From Mermis nigrescens (Eukaryota > Nematoda > Enoplea > Mermithida > Mermithidae): 64,000 bases of DNA. The notes beneath the pieces were generated by a model. That model was not told where the DNA came from. It did not search any database and was given only the letters and a program-made list of their open reading frames with translations. Where the stretch lies: contig JAVLUZ010000508.1 in NCBI GenBank assembly GCA_036768485.1, positions 496,001-560,000 on the forward strand. The letters are read 5' to 3'. The position numbers and the translations under genes are program-made. Positions 1 to 11,100 of this stretch are shown in pieces; the first letter of the stretch is position 1; every line of letters begins with the position of its first letter.

Positions 1-27
1 AGAAAATTTCCCATCTTTTGATTCTGG

Positions 28-260
28 AAGTCTTAGAGACTTAACCTCCCTTCCTCTGACATCATGCATGTCACCGGTTCGAAATAATAATGGGTGGGTG
101 TCCGTCGGGGGGGGGGGGGTAGATAATCCTGAATTTTGGCCAAAAAACACCTAAAAACGTTATAAAATTTCAATTTTTTTAAAAAAAAAGCGGGGTCAAA
201 ATTTTCTGACTCTGGGGGTGGGTGACGACTAACTTTGCGCTGGGGATCCCCCATCCCCCT
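28..260. repeat. G-run dispersed repeat fragment
   Basis: A short stretch has a run of G, a phrase close to 'gggtcaaaattttctg' and a 'gggtgggtg' block. Similar phrases recur at 7130-7620, 44995-45300 and 56740-56850, so it is treated as a dispersed repeat fragment. No termini or target duplication were found. Confidence 0.4.
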
Positions 261-438
261 GTTACATGTATTTCTGACTGTTGATTTGACTTGCTGCCAA
301 ATAACTTGTAGTTGTATCCAAATTTGTACACATCTTGCTAATTTCCACAGGTATTAATTGTTTTTTAAATAATTAATTTTCATTGTTCTCTTGTTGTACT
401 TGCAACTCTTTCTTGCAAATCAATGAGTTTGCGTTTAG

Positions 439-519
439 ATGCTGAAATCAAAGAAGAAGCCGAACAGCTCGCCTAGAAGAAATAATCAGACAGCAAAATA
501 TGTCGCAAGATGAAGTCAA
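439..519 (+). CDS. Coiled-coil exon, NDC80/HEC1-like, frameshifted
   Basis: After an acceptor-like TTTAG at 434-438 the reading is AEIKEEAEQLA and then a stop (TAG at 474). Shifting one base at about 472-473 opens LEEIIRQQNMSQDEVK, which is the same kind of charged, heptad-like sequence. The phrase I(I)xxQxxSxxEV resembles the NDC80/HEC1 coiled coil (human form: NQKYSVADIERINHERNEL). That is a family resemblance from memory, not an alignment. A GT follows at 520-521, and a weaker GT at 515 would leave phase 0 and fit the exon at 1411. The apparent single missing base (CC for CCC) may be an assembly error or gene decay. The product could be another coiled-coil protein. Confidence 0.3.
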
Positions 520-1410
520 GTAAATTTTAGCCGACCGACAAAGAGTAGCCTGATATTTTCATTATTTTTTGATTGTACTGAGGGACGTCATGAACATGCA
601 ATAGCTCACCAAAAGATATATCTTTTAAACGTCGGTTCTATGTATTTCCGCCCACGCATGACCGACGTGTTGAACATATATCCTTTCACATGCTCTCTCA
701 TCCTGCGAAGCATATTAGAACGTCAACATTCGTGGCGGGCACTCTAAATGCAGTTTTTATATTTTTTATCTATAATATATTCTATTTTTTAAATTATATT
801 TCCAATATATTTTTTTAGTTATTTATTCATTTTCATTTACGATAGCGAATGGCAACTTTTTTGTTAAGAATTGACTAGCTGGGTCGTATACTTCGTGTAA
901 AGCAGGGTCAGCATCAATGTACGTACGTTGTGGTATAATGTATGGGCCCGTATCCATGGGAGGAGGTAGAAGGGAATAACCGCTTCTGATTTTTTTAAAA
1001 TTTCCCGCTAAGAAACTATATAGCTTTATGCATAGTCTCAAAAGTTCCCCAACGTAAAAATACTCCAATTTTTGGCGTTTTGTGCCAATAGCTCAGTCAA
1101 ATTACTTATTTATTACCAACTTAATTCTTTCAGATGAAACGTTTCGCCAAATAAAATTTTCAGCATTTCTAACCGTCAGGATGATGCAAAGTTTAGGTCA
1201 ACACGAGAAAAAACGACGAAATTTTTTGGCCCCCACAAGCTAATAAAGTGATCCAAAACACAAAGCATGGCAAAAATTAATGCAAATCAGGATTCTCCTC
1301 CTAGAATAAAATCCTGAATAAAATCCTAAATTATAAACTTAATATAAATTCTATTACCATTTTTTTAGTTTGATTTGAATTATTTGGTGTCTGATCTTTA
1401 TTCATTCCAG

Positions 1411-1506
1411 GCTCAAATAGAATTGCAAACGCAGGAAAATGAAATATCGGCGTTGCAGAATCGGCAAGACAAATTGCAAATGGAAATTTTCACAAGCAGC
1501 GACGAA
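1411..1506 (+). CDS. Coiled-coil exon, continuation of NDC80-like fragment
   Basis: A good acceptor (TTCATTCCAG, 1401-1410) is followed by 32 in-frame codons beginning AQIELQTQENEISALQ and ending near FTSSDE. The reading is rich in Q, E, L and I at heptad spacing. A GT donor candidate is at 1507; otherwise the frame stops at the TAG near 1516. It is the only open frame here that looks coding and it follows the similar exon at 439-519, so both are read as parts of one coiled-coil gene. A MITE begins 40 bp downstream. No further exon of this gene was found, so this may be a gene end or a fragment. Confidence 0.3.
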
Positions 1507-1545
1507 GTTAGCGCGTAGACGGCAAAGAAATGCTAGGCTCGTCAG

Positions 1546-1795
1546 CATACGTGGGCAGCAAGAAAATTCTGAGGGGGGGTGCAAGATTTTTGAAGGTCAA
1601 ATAATGGCCTTAAAAAATGGTGGTATGGCGATAAAAACACCATTTTTCGACGTTTCTCATCAAGCACTATCCATTGACATCAAAAAATTGCGAAAAAAAC
1701 GAGAAAAAAAATTTCAAAATTGAATTCTGGGGGTATTTACAGTTTTCTGGGGGGGGTGTATACCCCCCAAACCGCCCCCCCCACGCCCAGATGTG
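1546..1795. mobile_element. MITE family A (8-bp TSD, hAT-like)
   Basis: The 250-bp element begins CATACGTGGGCAGC and ends with the near-inverse CACGCCCAGATGTG. It is flanked by CTCGTCAG and CTCGTCTG (7 of 8 identical), which is the size of a hAT target duplication. The interior has a G-run, the phrase 'atggtggtatggcgataa', an 'ccatttttcgacgtttctc' block and a C-run. At least a dozen relatives lie in the window. It is non-coding. Confidence 0.75.
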
Positions 1796-3290
1796 CTCGT
1801 CTGCCCTGAAAAATTCTTTTGGGCTAATAATTGATAAGTACAAGTCAAAAGCACTGTTTTTTACGTTTGAGACGATGCTTATCCTTTCTAGAAGTGAAAG
1901 CATTTAAGAAAATCAAAAACAATTCGGAGATTAGAAAAAATCAATAAAACATACATACTTACATTATTAATATTTATAGCGCCAAGTCACGTAAATTCAA
2001 CTTTTTCGAGCATACAAGAGCATGGGGGTGAGAGGGGGTACGACACACCCCTGAGCTCTGAAAAACTGATAGCTTTACAGCCATTTTGGGCGAAAAGGCA
2101 TTGCTATAAATTGTTTTTTATGCTCAGAAAATTTGCTATGTATCATTTTTGGATTCAATGCTTAATTCTATTGTCATTTATTTCAAATCTTTATTTTCAT
2201 AGCTTATTGCGTTGAATGATAAAAGAATGTTTATTTTTGGAGGCATTGGAAGAATTTAGCGTCTTTTCTTGTGACTCAATAAGTCAAAGATATCTTAAGC
2301 TGAATTCTTGGACGAAATCAAGACGTTAAATGTTCTAAGCATAATGCATCATATTCAGTTTTTCCTTCGATGAGAATTACGAAAGGTTTCTTGCGCTTCT
2401 CGCTCAATCTTTAATTATTGTGTTTGCGTGCTTGAAGAGCGCAAAATTTTTTTCCATGATTTAAATTTTTTTCGAAAAACATCTCCACAAATGATTCTCA
2501 CTTAATGCTCTAAACATACTGTCATTCTGCATCTTTCTGATCGTCCATAGTAATTTGGGTGCTGTAGTATATGTATAATACATAACCTACAGCATAGATG
2601 CACGAAGTCGGGTCGGCAGGGGGCAAAATCTCAGAAATCCATTACAGTAAATTTAACGTCTACGATTTTTTTGTCATTTAAAAGACCAAAATGAACAAAA
2701 TAGCCTATAAAAGGTCTTATCGGTAACATCGCATTTTTAAAGCATTTTTAGTCCATTTTGACTGCATTATATCTTTTTAACACAGAAAAATACAAAAATT
2801 GATCAATTTAGAGCGCTTTTTGAGTAAAAAGTACATAAAAGTACTAACCCGGCGCTAAGCGCTGGAGTGAATTTGACATTTTTATTACTTTTGACCTCAA
2901 AAAATGATGCGAAAAATGTTCCGTCAGTTCAAAATCGCCGGAAAGTACCTGTCTGGCTGACCCTCGAGGGTAATACCCCCTTGCTGCCCTATGTGCATGT
3001 ATGACCTACATATATTTACTTAGATATACGCAGAAATTCGATTACGTCCAATTCTTAGTTTGTACTAGTGAGTATTCTGAGCATATACAAGTTATCGCTT
3101 ATGAAATTGAATGTTTGTTGAAGCTGTTGATTGTTGAAGCTGCTGCAAATTACTTACATGTTTACATATAGAAGTACATATTTATTCATAATGTTCGCCT
3201 AAAGAAGAAATAGCTTAATGCTTTTACGCTAATTTGTTTTTTGTTTCCTATTGCATTATTTTTGGATTATAGTTTTTGCTTGTGACTTCT
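1796..3290. other. Intergenic or intronic sequence, no gene seen
   Basis: No open frame here resembles SH3, SH2 or any other domain I recognise. The sequence is AT-rich with one copy of the 'cggcgctaagcgctgg' type palindrome near 2850 and G-runs near 2010-2040 and 2610-2630. The upstream Src exons expected before 3295 are not visible here. Confidence 0.4.
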
Positions 3291-3294
3291 TTAG

Positions 3295-3458
3295 AAACAG
3301 CAGATGGATTATGTCATATGCTGACTGTTCCTTGCCCCCGCAGGACTCCCACAAGACCGGATCTTAGCCATCAGACGCAGAAGAATTGGGAAATACCTCG
3401 GGGTCAGTTGCAATTTTTGAGAAGATCGGGCAAGGCAATTTCGGTGAAGTTTGGTACG
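3295..3458 (+). CDS. Src-family kinase exon: SH2 end, linker, glycine loop
   Basis: After an acceptor at TTCTTTAG (3287-3294) the frame reads TADGLCHMLTVPC, the typical end of a Src SH2 domain. The SH2-kinase linker follows, with WEIPR and GQLQF. The glycine loop GQGNFGEVWYG (about 3427-3458) lies in a different frame, so a single base is missing at about 3412-3421. The next exon is phased to accept one base of a Gly codon, which places the junction after 3458. There the sequence is GGAAGG instead of the expected GTAAGG, so the donor is GG. The only nearby GT (3454) gives the wrong phase. These two defects could be natural (pseudogene, altered splicing) or assembly errors. The SH3 and N-terminal SH2 exons are not present upstream in the window. 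Confidence 0.85.
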
Positions 3459-3894
3459 GGAAGGAAATGGCTAGAAATAACTATTTTTATTATTTACATT
3501 GCTTAATGCACAAGCATTTGCATTTCGCTTACGTCGTTGAATTAGATGTTGACGATGTCAAGACTAAATGAAGATTATCAGTTTGTGAAGGAATTATTCA
3601 GACGTGAGAAAATAGATAATTAGGAGAAGGGGAAAATAGGATACAACATAAAATAAACGGCTATAATATTGGAATGTAATCGGACACGCACAGTATGGAA
3701 TTGTGAGTTAAATTCTAAAATGCCCATTTTGAGGGGTTAGAGCTTCTTAAAAGATAGAAACATTTTAAAAATTTAGAGTATACAAAATTTTTAAAAAATC
3801 CAAAAAAATCGGAAAAATCCAAAAAATCGAAAAACGTTTACAAGAATTTTGGGAGGGGTGAAAACCTCCAACTCCCTTCTTCCCCTGATCAAGC

Positions 3895-3985
3895 ATTAGT
3901 ATAACTAGCAAAGAAACGCTCTGACAGAACAAAAAGGGACGAATATACGGTATAATTCGTAGTACCGGGGACCCGTACTTTTAGT
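3895..3985. repeat. Fragment of long repeat R terminus
   Basis: The stretch 'actagcaaagaaa' followed by a related 'gaacaaaaagggacgaatata' segment matches the start of the repeat at 5661. The adjoining 'agtaccggggacccg' is the inverse of a duplicated phrase at 21235-21300. It is a solo terminus, interrupted just downstream by the hAT at 4004. Confidence 0.5.
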
Positions 3986-4003
3986 GTACAAATGTAATGT
4001 ATG

Positions 4004-5512
4004 CAGGGGCGTAACCAGGATTTTATTTCGGGGGGGTCGCCCAAAATTTTTGAAGTCCTATATCTCGGGAGCCACCAGGAGATACGCGAAAATAATGGCA
4101 TTTTTGAGCGTTTCTCGACAAGATCTATATTATGGTGAAGTAAAAATTTTAAAAAAGAATTCAAAAATTTTCTTGCTTTATTTCAAATTTGGATATAAAA
4201 AATCTATCTTTTAACCTATTGGTATTACTAATTTCGCAATTTCTCAATATCAAATTAAAGCTTGACTCCAAAACATTTTGAAATTCTTTTCTTTGCATTT
4301 AATTTTGCAGTTTTGTTAAGAAAACTAATTCAGAACATAATAAATCGGCGAGAAGCGCCGAAAATTTTTGACATATACGCTATTTTTAAGTAAAGTCTGG
4401 GCTTCTAAGGTAAGAAAAAGATAGAACATAAAAAATCCAGCGCGAAGCGTCGAAAATTTTGACAAATTCGCTATTTTTAAGTAAAATCTGGGCTTCTATG
4501 ATAAGAAAAAAACATAGAACATGAGAAATTCGGCGCGAAGCGCCGAAAATTTTTGACAAATTCGTTATTTTTAAGTAAAATTTGGGCTTCTAAGGTAAGA
4601 AAAACATAGAACATGAGAAATCCGGCGCGAAGCGCCGAAAATTTTTGATAAATTCGTTATTTTTAAGTAAAATCTGGGCGTCTAAGGTAAGAAAAACATT
4701 GATAAATTCGTTATTTTTAAGTAAAATCTGGGCTTCTAAGGTAAGAAAAACATAGAACATAGAAATCCGGCGCGAAGCGCCGAAAATTTTTGACAAATCC
4801 GTTATTTTTTAGTAAAATCTGGGCGTCTAAGGTAAGAAAAAAGATAGAACATAAGAAATCCGGCGCGAAGCGCCGAAAATTTTGACAAATTCGCTATTTT
4901 TAAGTAAAATCTGGGCTTCTAAGGTAAAAAAAACATAGAACATAAGAAATCCGGCGCGAATCGCCGAAAATTTTTAATAAATTCGTTATTTTTAAGTAAA
5001 ATCTGGGCGTCTAAGGTAAGAAAAAAGATAGAACATAAGAAATCCAGCGCGAAGCGCCGAAAATTTTTGACAAATTCGCTATTTTTAAGTAAAATCTGGG
5101 CTTCTAAGGTAAGAAAAACATAGAACATAAGAAATCCGGCGCGAATCGCCGAAAATTTTTAATAAATTCGTTATTTTTAAGCAAAATCTGGGCGTCTAAG
5201 GTAAGAAAAAAGATAGAACATAAGAAATCCAGCGCGAAGCGCCGAAAATTTTGACAAATTCGCTATTTTTAGGTGAAATCTGGGCTTCTAAGGTAAGAAA
5301 AAGCATAGAACATAAGAAATCCGGCGCGAAGCGCCGGAAAATTTTGAGTTTAGAAGCTAAAAAGTAAGCTAAAAACGCATTATGGCTGTCCACAATCCGT
5401 TTCCACTTCACTTGAAGAAAAAAGCAAAGGGTCCCCCTTTGGTTTTAAAAATTATTTTTCCATTTCGGGGGCCCGGGCCCCCCCCCCCGCCCCTCACCTG
5501 GTTGCGCCCCTG
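4004..5512. mobile_element. Non-autonomous hAT element with 8-bp TSD
   Basis: The left end is CAGGGGCGTAACCAGG and the right end is the inverse, ACCTGGTTGCGCCCCTG. Both sides carry the exact 8-bp duplication AATGTATG (3996-4003 and 5513-5520). The CAGGGGCG-type ends and 8-bp TSD are typical of hAT transposons. No transposase is present; most of the interior is a tandem array. Elements with related ends lie at 22295-24582 and 61128-62817. Confidence 0.85.
4335..5345. repeat. 92-93 bp tandem array inside hAT
   Basis: About eleven units each carry GGCGCGAAGCGCCG (or GCGCGAATCGCCG), then 'aaaatttttgacaaattcg', then 'taagtaaaatctgggc', then 'ctaaggtaagaaaaa'. Units alternate between a 'catagaac' form and a 'gatagaac' form, giving a higher-order period near 186 bp over 4860-5330. 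Open frames across it are by-products of the repeat and are not genes. Confidence 0.85.
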
Positions 5513-5662
5513 AATGTATGTACCACTTATATGGTAAGACAAGTGGTGCACCAGGGCCCTGTTGCACAAGCGGCTAGGAGTGTAGGAGTTAGGAGTGTAG
5601 GAGGAATTCCTGTTGCACAGTCTAGGAGTAAGGAGACTCCTAAAGTAGGAGTGTAGAAGTAA

Positions 5663-6452
5663 ACTAGCAAAGAAAAATGCTCCGATGGAACAAAAAAGAT
5701 GAATATACTTGAAATTGTGGATTATTAAGGATGTAAAAGAAGGGACTAGGGAGAATCTACCTAAAGTCGCAAAATCTGCTAAAAATCACACTTTCTCTAA
5801 GCAACGCAAAAAATCGAAGTATATTCTGCGGTTAACACATTAGAATAAATATTTAACCATAAAAATGATTGAAAAAGCAGCACGTTAGCTATGCAGCAGC
5901 TATGGGAAATGATATCGAGTAACAGTCTTTCCAAGCCAATTGAATGAAATAGCAAACATCGATGCATCCAAAACAATTGCAAGAATTGTTGGTTCAAAAC
6001 AGTAGGAAACGCGTGAGTTGACTTGAAACAGACTAAATGTAGGTACACTAGCATGCCCGTAACGATTGTGTGCACTAATCAATCGGCCCCTGCTTTGCTT
6101 GCTATAATGTTCATAGCAAAATAAAACAACTTTAAATACAATACCACTTAGTTTTCTTTCAATCAGGATGCGAAGCTAGTCAGTGTTGCTACTTGCCAGC
6201 AATTTAAAAAAAGGAAACATTATAGATTTCGTTTATTATCTGAAATTTTGAAAATTATTTAAAAAAGACACTTTTTGGAGGCCGCAGAATATACTTCGAT
6301 TTTTTGCGTTGCTTAGAGAAAGTGTGATTTTTAGCAGATTTTGCGACTTTAGGTAGATTCTCCCTAGTCCCCTCCTTTTACATCCTTAATAATCCACAAT
6401 TCCAAGTATATTCATCTTTTTTGTTCCATCGGAGCATTTTTCTTTGCTAGTA
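5663..6452. repeat. Inverted-repeat module of repeat R
   Basis: The left arm (about 5663-5833) and right arm (about 6283-6452) are inverse copies. Examples are 'tttgctagt' against 'actagcaaa', and 'gaatatacttcgatttttt' against its complement. Together they could fold into a stem of about 170 bp around a 450-bp loop. The same module recurs in copy 2 (about 21290-21440 and 22020-22210). Confidence 0.75.
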
Positions 6453-6825
6453 CCCTACTTTTCATTAGCATGATTTCAGTGCATCAGTCAGCAAACACAT
6501 ACAGTAGCATACCACAATAATGACAGCAGTCCAAGAACGCGGAAAACATTATTGTTCTTAACATAAATTAATTGCCTCTAAATTTAAAAAATATTGTTTT
6601 AAAAAAGAGACTCCCTAGATTTCATAACCGTCTACCTTTTGAAATCAATCAGACTGCATAGAATTTAAAACTGAGTTAGATATGCTCTTGATTGTCGGAA
6701 GTATAAAGTTTACTATTTCTTATTAGCTATGGTAAATATATGTTACATTCTAAACAGTCCTGTAAGTTATAGAGGTTGTTCCACATTTAAATTAACTTGG
6801 AAACGACATATAACGTACCTACGGG

Positions 6826-9402
6826 CAGTGATCGGACCGAGGCCTCGGCCTCGGCCTCGGCAAGCCTCGGCGTTTTTTTGAGCCTCGGCCTCGGCGCCGA
6901 GGGCGAAGCTGAAAAGTGCCGAGGCGCCGAGGGTTAAAATCAAATTTGAATAAGTTTAATATGTCCGTTGAATATTAACTATTTAGAATGCATCTGCAGT
7001 ACAAAGGCTATTTTTTACCTATAGACTTTTCTTGTGGTTTTAGTCGCGTACCCAGTTACACAAAGTTACATACAGCAAAGTGCCAATTTATTATTCATGT
7101 GATGACTAAGTTTTAATCCTCATGCTCGCTACATGGATCGGAAACACAAATTCCCAAAAAGGGGGGGTGAGGGAGGGTTATTACCCTACTCTCAGAGTAC
7201 AAGACTCAAGTCACTGTCAGACGATTTTTGGTGAAAACCTTTTGAATATTTTTGAACCTAATTTTTACTATGGCAAAAGTGCAGCTAACTATTAGAATTT
7301 CCCGAAGTGATACAATATTTTTTAATGTAAGCAAGAGTTAATAGACAAACTGTCACTATAAAACATGCACGTAACAGCTCAAAATTTTCGGGAGGGGCTC
7401 CTCGGCATACATGCAACGGCTAGAAATTTCGGGTGGGGGATTAGCGACTCTAATTCTATGTCAAAAATGGCAAAAGCATCTAAAATAGCCAACAAAGCGC
7501 AAATTTTCGCCACAAATGGGGAGGGTGGGTCAAAATTTTCTGGCGTTGGAGGGAAGGGTTAGGGGGAGACGTCCAACCCTAGGTGGGTGGGGAATTCCCT
7601 AAAGCCCTTCCTGTTAAACGTATGGTTTTCGGCCATTTTTATGGGAGAGGGCGTAACTGATTAAGAATTTTCAGCCGAATATCGCAAAAACGCACCTAAA
7701 AATGGACAATAAATGCAGGTTTTGCCAAAAATCAATTTCGGCTCGTGCATTTTTTGGAGCCATTTTTATACAATGTTAAAATACTTTCTTGGACAGAGTG
7801 ATATTAATTATATCGTTTTTCAGTATTTTTTTAGGAAATTTCAAAAAGTTTCGGCGCTTCGCGCAAAATATCGCTAATATACTGTATTTAGATTGAAGCA
7901 GAGGCATTAAACACTCAAAAATCAATGTTTGTGTAATCTAGGCATCTTTATGCAGATTTAAATATCTTTTGTATCCATTTATACTGTTTTTAAAAATTTT
8001 ATGCAAAACAAGTACTATTTAATAACTCAGCACATTTAGCCCTTCAAAGATAAAATTGACTAATTTATCCTAATGTTGCATTGGATTTCTAAGCACAGTA
8101 GTGCTTATTACAAGATTTAATTGGCATATTACAATATCTGTAATATTTCTGATTTTGTAGTACAAGTTGTTTTAGCTTTCTCAGTCAAGTTTTATGTGTA
8201 AATTTCATCAAAAGCTCATAAAAATTTCGGCGCTTCGCGCCAAATAATCTTATGAACTATGTATATCCAGGCCGAATTATCGCATTTAGGACCACGGTTT
8301 TTTGTATTCGGAAAAGATTTTATCATAATGTACAGAGACTTTTCAGGACTGTCTATGTACATGCACAAAGATTTTTGGAGAGACAAAAACTGTAAAAAGG
8401 TGTAAAATTCCCGAAAATTTCCGACGCATCAGTAATTGTCTGTCCTATATATCTTTAAAATAGTAGAATTAGCATTTAGAATGGAAAAAATGTCAAATAT
8501 TCAGTGACCCAGGAATTAGCTAAGATACGCTACCGAAGGTCGAAAACCCCTTTTTACCACACTAAATCGCTACTGTGCCATACTATAGTAGTACACAAAA
8601 ATTTGCATGTACAAAATGTTCAAAGACTTTTGGATACCATTTTTGTACATGTAAAAAGGTATCTTGCACAAAAAAACTTTGTTTAGGACTGCATGCCGGT
8701 TGCAGGTCACACACTGGCAGTATGCAAAAATGTGTATGTTTAAAAATATATTTATATAAAATATCTACAAAAATTTGTTCGCTCATACAAAGACACTACT
8801 TAATTTACTGGTCCCCCATTTTGGGATTTCAACCTTCCATCAACTCTGGACCATGGGAAACTATGATCGGAAAGTACAGTGCACTTTCTGTCATACATAT
8901 TACCTACCACACCAGAATTGGATGACTGAAAAAGAGTGTTTAAACATGCATTAATGCAAAAGCGAGCACAACAATGGCTAGAGTTCTGTCTTTACTTAGC
9001 TTATTTCGGTTGTTCGTTTATTTCTTTGACACTGTTTTCTTATTTATGTATAGTAATAAAGCTTTTTAAGTGCTTGTTCAGCCATATTTTTTATTATATT
9101 TTCCAAGTCTTCAACGGCAACTTGTTAAATTAAGTATGCTTTCATTCTGCTGATTTTATTCAATAAATCCTTCACTCATTTAATCTACTATTATTGAAAA
9201 TGACATTCAATAAAGTGTTCAATATTACGATTATTCTCTAGCTCTTGTGCATACAAAATATTCTAAGAGCACTATTTATTGGTATAGGTATATAAGCTTG
9301 ACCCTCGGCATTACCCTCGGCCTCGGCCGAAGCAAGGATTTTAGGGCGCCTCGGCCTCGGCCGAGGCCGAGGGTCCAAAAAGTACCCTCGGTCCGATCAC
9401 TG
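6826..9402. mobile_element. hAT-type element with CAGTGATCGG ends
   Basis: The ends CAGTGATCGGACCGAGG and CCTCGGTCCGATCACTG are perfect inverses over this length. The exact 8-bp duplication CCTACGGG flanks it (6818-6825 and 9403-9410). Subterminal DNA is rich in CCTCGG words at both ends. It has no transposase frame. Its interior has two GGCGCTTCGCGC-type palindromes and a nested MITE (8293-8681). A truncated end of the same family is at 39844-40015, and interior homology appears at 43465-43930. Confidence 0.88.
8293..8681. mobile_element. MITE family B (TGTACATGTACAAAG type)
   Basis: It runs from CACGGTTTTTTGTATTCGG to a CACAAAAAAACTTTG end and has an exact 8-bp duplication TTTAGGAC (8285-8292 and 8682-8689). 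It contains 'tacatgcacaaagatttttgg' like words and an 'aatttgcatgtacaaaatg' stretch shared with 22421-22849, 44203-44633, about 47956-48396 and 51163-51912. Confidence 0.8.
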
Positions 9403-9900
9403 CCTACGGGACTTAATGGCTACACTCAGCGCTGGTCAGGTTGCTAGGGCGAAACGCAGGACTCAACCACACGACCCTCAATAACTACGGTCTCAAACTC
9501 CTCGGACCTAAATTCGTCCGTACCTACGGAGCTATTGGCAGCTATGCCCTAAAAACCTTACGCAGTAGTAATTAAGTAGCCCCGAATTTAGCCCTAGGTC
9601 AGTTGACCTATTTTGGACCAAAATAATAATTAACGCAAAAAGCTTTGTTAACCTGTTTTCGCCAGAGAATACCTATGGCGAAAAACTATTTCTTTTCTGG
9701 TTCCTACGAGCACAATGAACAATGAAAACAACAAAAAAAGAGCTCTCAACCAGCCAGTCATCTTACATAATAATTATGAAATAATTTTTATGATTTTTAA
9801 ATTGAAATTTGGGTGTTTGAATTTGCAATAAAGAAAATAATCAAAAGATCGTCACTTGGATTATTTGAGCCGAGTAATAAAATAAGGGATGTCCACCAAT
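9403..9900. other. Repeat R interior, no gene seen
   Basis: Sequence between the hAT right TSD and the TTTACAC-rich part of repeat R. No open frame or motif was recognised. Confidence 0.3.
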
Positions 9901-11013
9901 TCCGAACTAAACGCGATTGATCACTATGAAAAAGTATTGAAAAATGAGCTTGCTAAGCGAGAGTTGTAAACCAAGAGAAACTTAAAGTTTAAACCTACCA
10001 TTAAATTATGAAGAGAATTGTAAAAGATTTTAAACTTTAAGAAAATTGAAAAGGTGGGATGTTGGTAAATTAAAAACAAAGTTTTTCGGCAAAAATTCAA
10101 GAACTTCACGCAAATATCAAGTGTAAGGAACACTAACGCTTAGATTTGGTAGTAAAATAAATTTGTAGTATAAACTACATATTAACAACAAATGAATAGT
10201 GCAAACCTTACACAACTACTAGGTGTAGAGAATACTAACAGTCAGATTCCCAATTCTGATTTTACGTAGAAAAAAACTAGAATTTTACTTTATTTTTATC
10301 CTATTCGACCTCGCCCGACTTCTGAACAGAGAAAGTGGCGAACAAAAAATGTACAAACACGTATTTTCCACTGTCCACCACATTGTAAACTTTAAAAATC
10401 TGAACCTAACGCCCATTGAATGTAAATAAGTTCGGTTCGGGCCAGTTTGTTGCCCTTTGATTGTAGTAGGTTTGTATGTGCCAAACTTATGTTCCGCAAA
10501 ATATTTGATATGATTTATCAATCAAAATACGAAAAAACCTGTTTTTTTCGCCCACTTTACACCTCAGATTTCGAACTTTACACCCCATAAACAACTCAAT
10601 ATTACGTTTTTTTGAACGCGGCTTGCTTCGACGTGTAGCCATTAGAAGTTACTTTATTTCTATTTTATTTAATTAACCCCAACTTTTGGCAGTGAAATCT
10701 TGGAAAAAATCTGTTTTTTTACTCATCCACTAGAGTGTAAAGTTTAAAACCCTGGTACTAACTGCGTATTGATTGTAGAAAATGTCAGAAAAAATTTCCT
10801 AAAACTCATAAGCGGAGTTGTTGGCAGACATAAACATGTCGAAAACTCGGCCAAAATGTGTCTTTTCACCCCCAGATTTTCGCACTCTTTACACTCCCAT
10901 TCGACAACTGAGGCGAAATTCAAAACACAAAAAAGTGTTATCCGCAGAACCTAAATAGATATATGAGTCAAATGAAGTACATGGTTTTGCCAAAAGAATT
11001 GAAAAAATGAAAA

Positions 11014-11100
11014 AGTCAGCATTCAGAAGATTCGAACCCATCATTCTTTGTTTAATACCGCATCCGAGAACGGAGTTGTCAACCACTGCGCCAACTCGAC
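11014..11100 (-). other. tRNA-like sequence with A and B boxes (SINE head?)
   Basis: Read on the - strand it starts GTCGAGTTGGCGCAGTGG, contains an A-box match (TGGCGCAGTGG) and then a B-box-like GGTTCGAATCT about 50 nt later. The ends do not form a full seven-pair acceptor stem and no clean anticodon arm is visible. It is therefore called a tRNA-derived remnant, such as a SINE head, and not a functional tRNA. It lies inside repeat R. Confidence 0.4.

Noticed and set aside
4590..5411. Several 68-71 codon open frames on the - strand
   Set aside because: They repeat the same words because they lie on the 92-bp tandem array in the hAT at 4004-5512.
11014..11100. Functional tRNA gene
   Set aside because: The acceptor stem pairs poorly and no clean anticodon arm is seen, so only a tRNA-like remnant is called.
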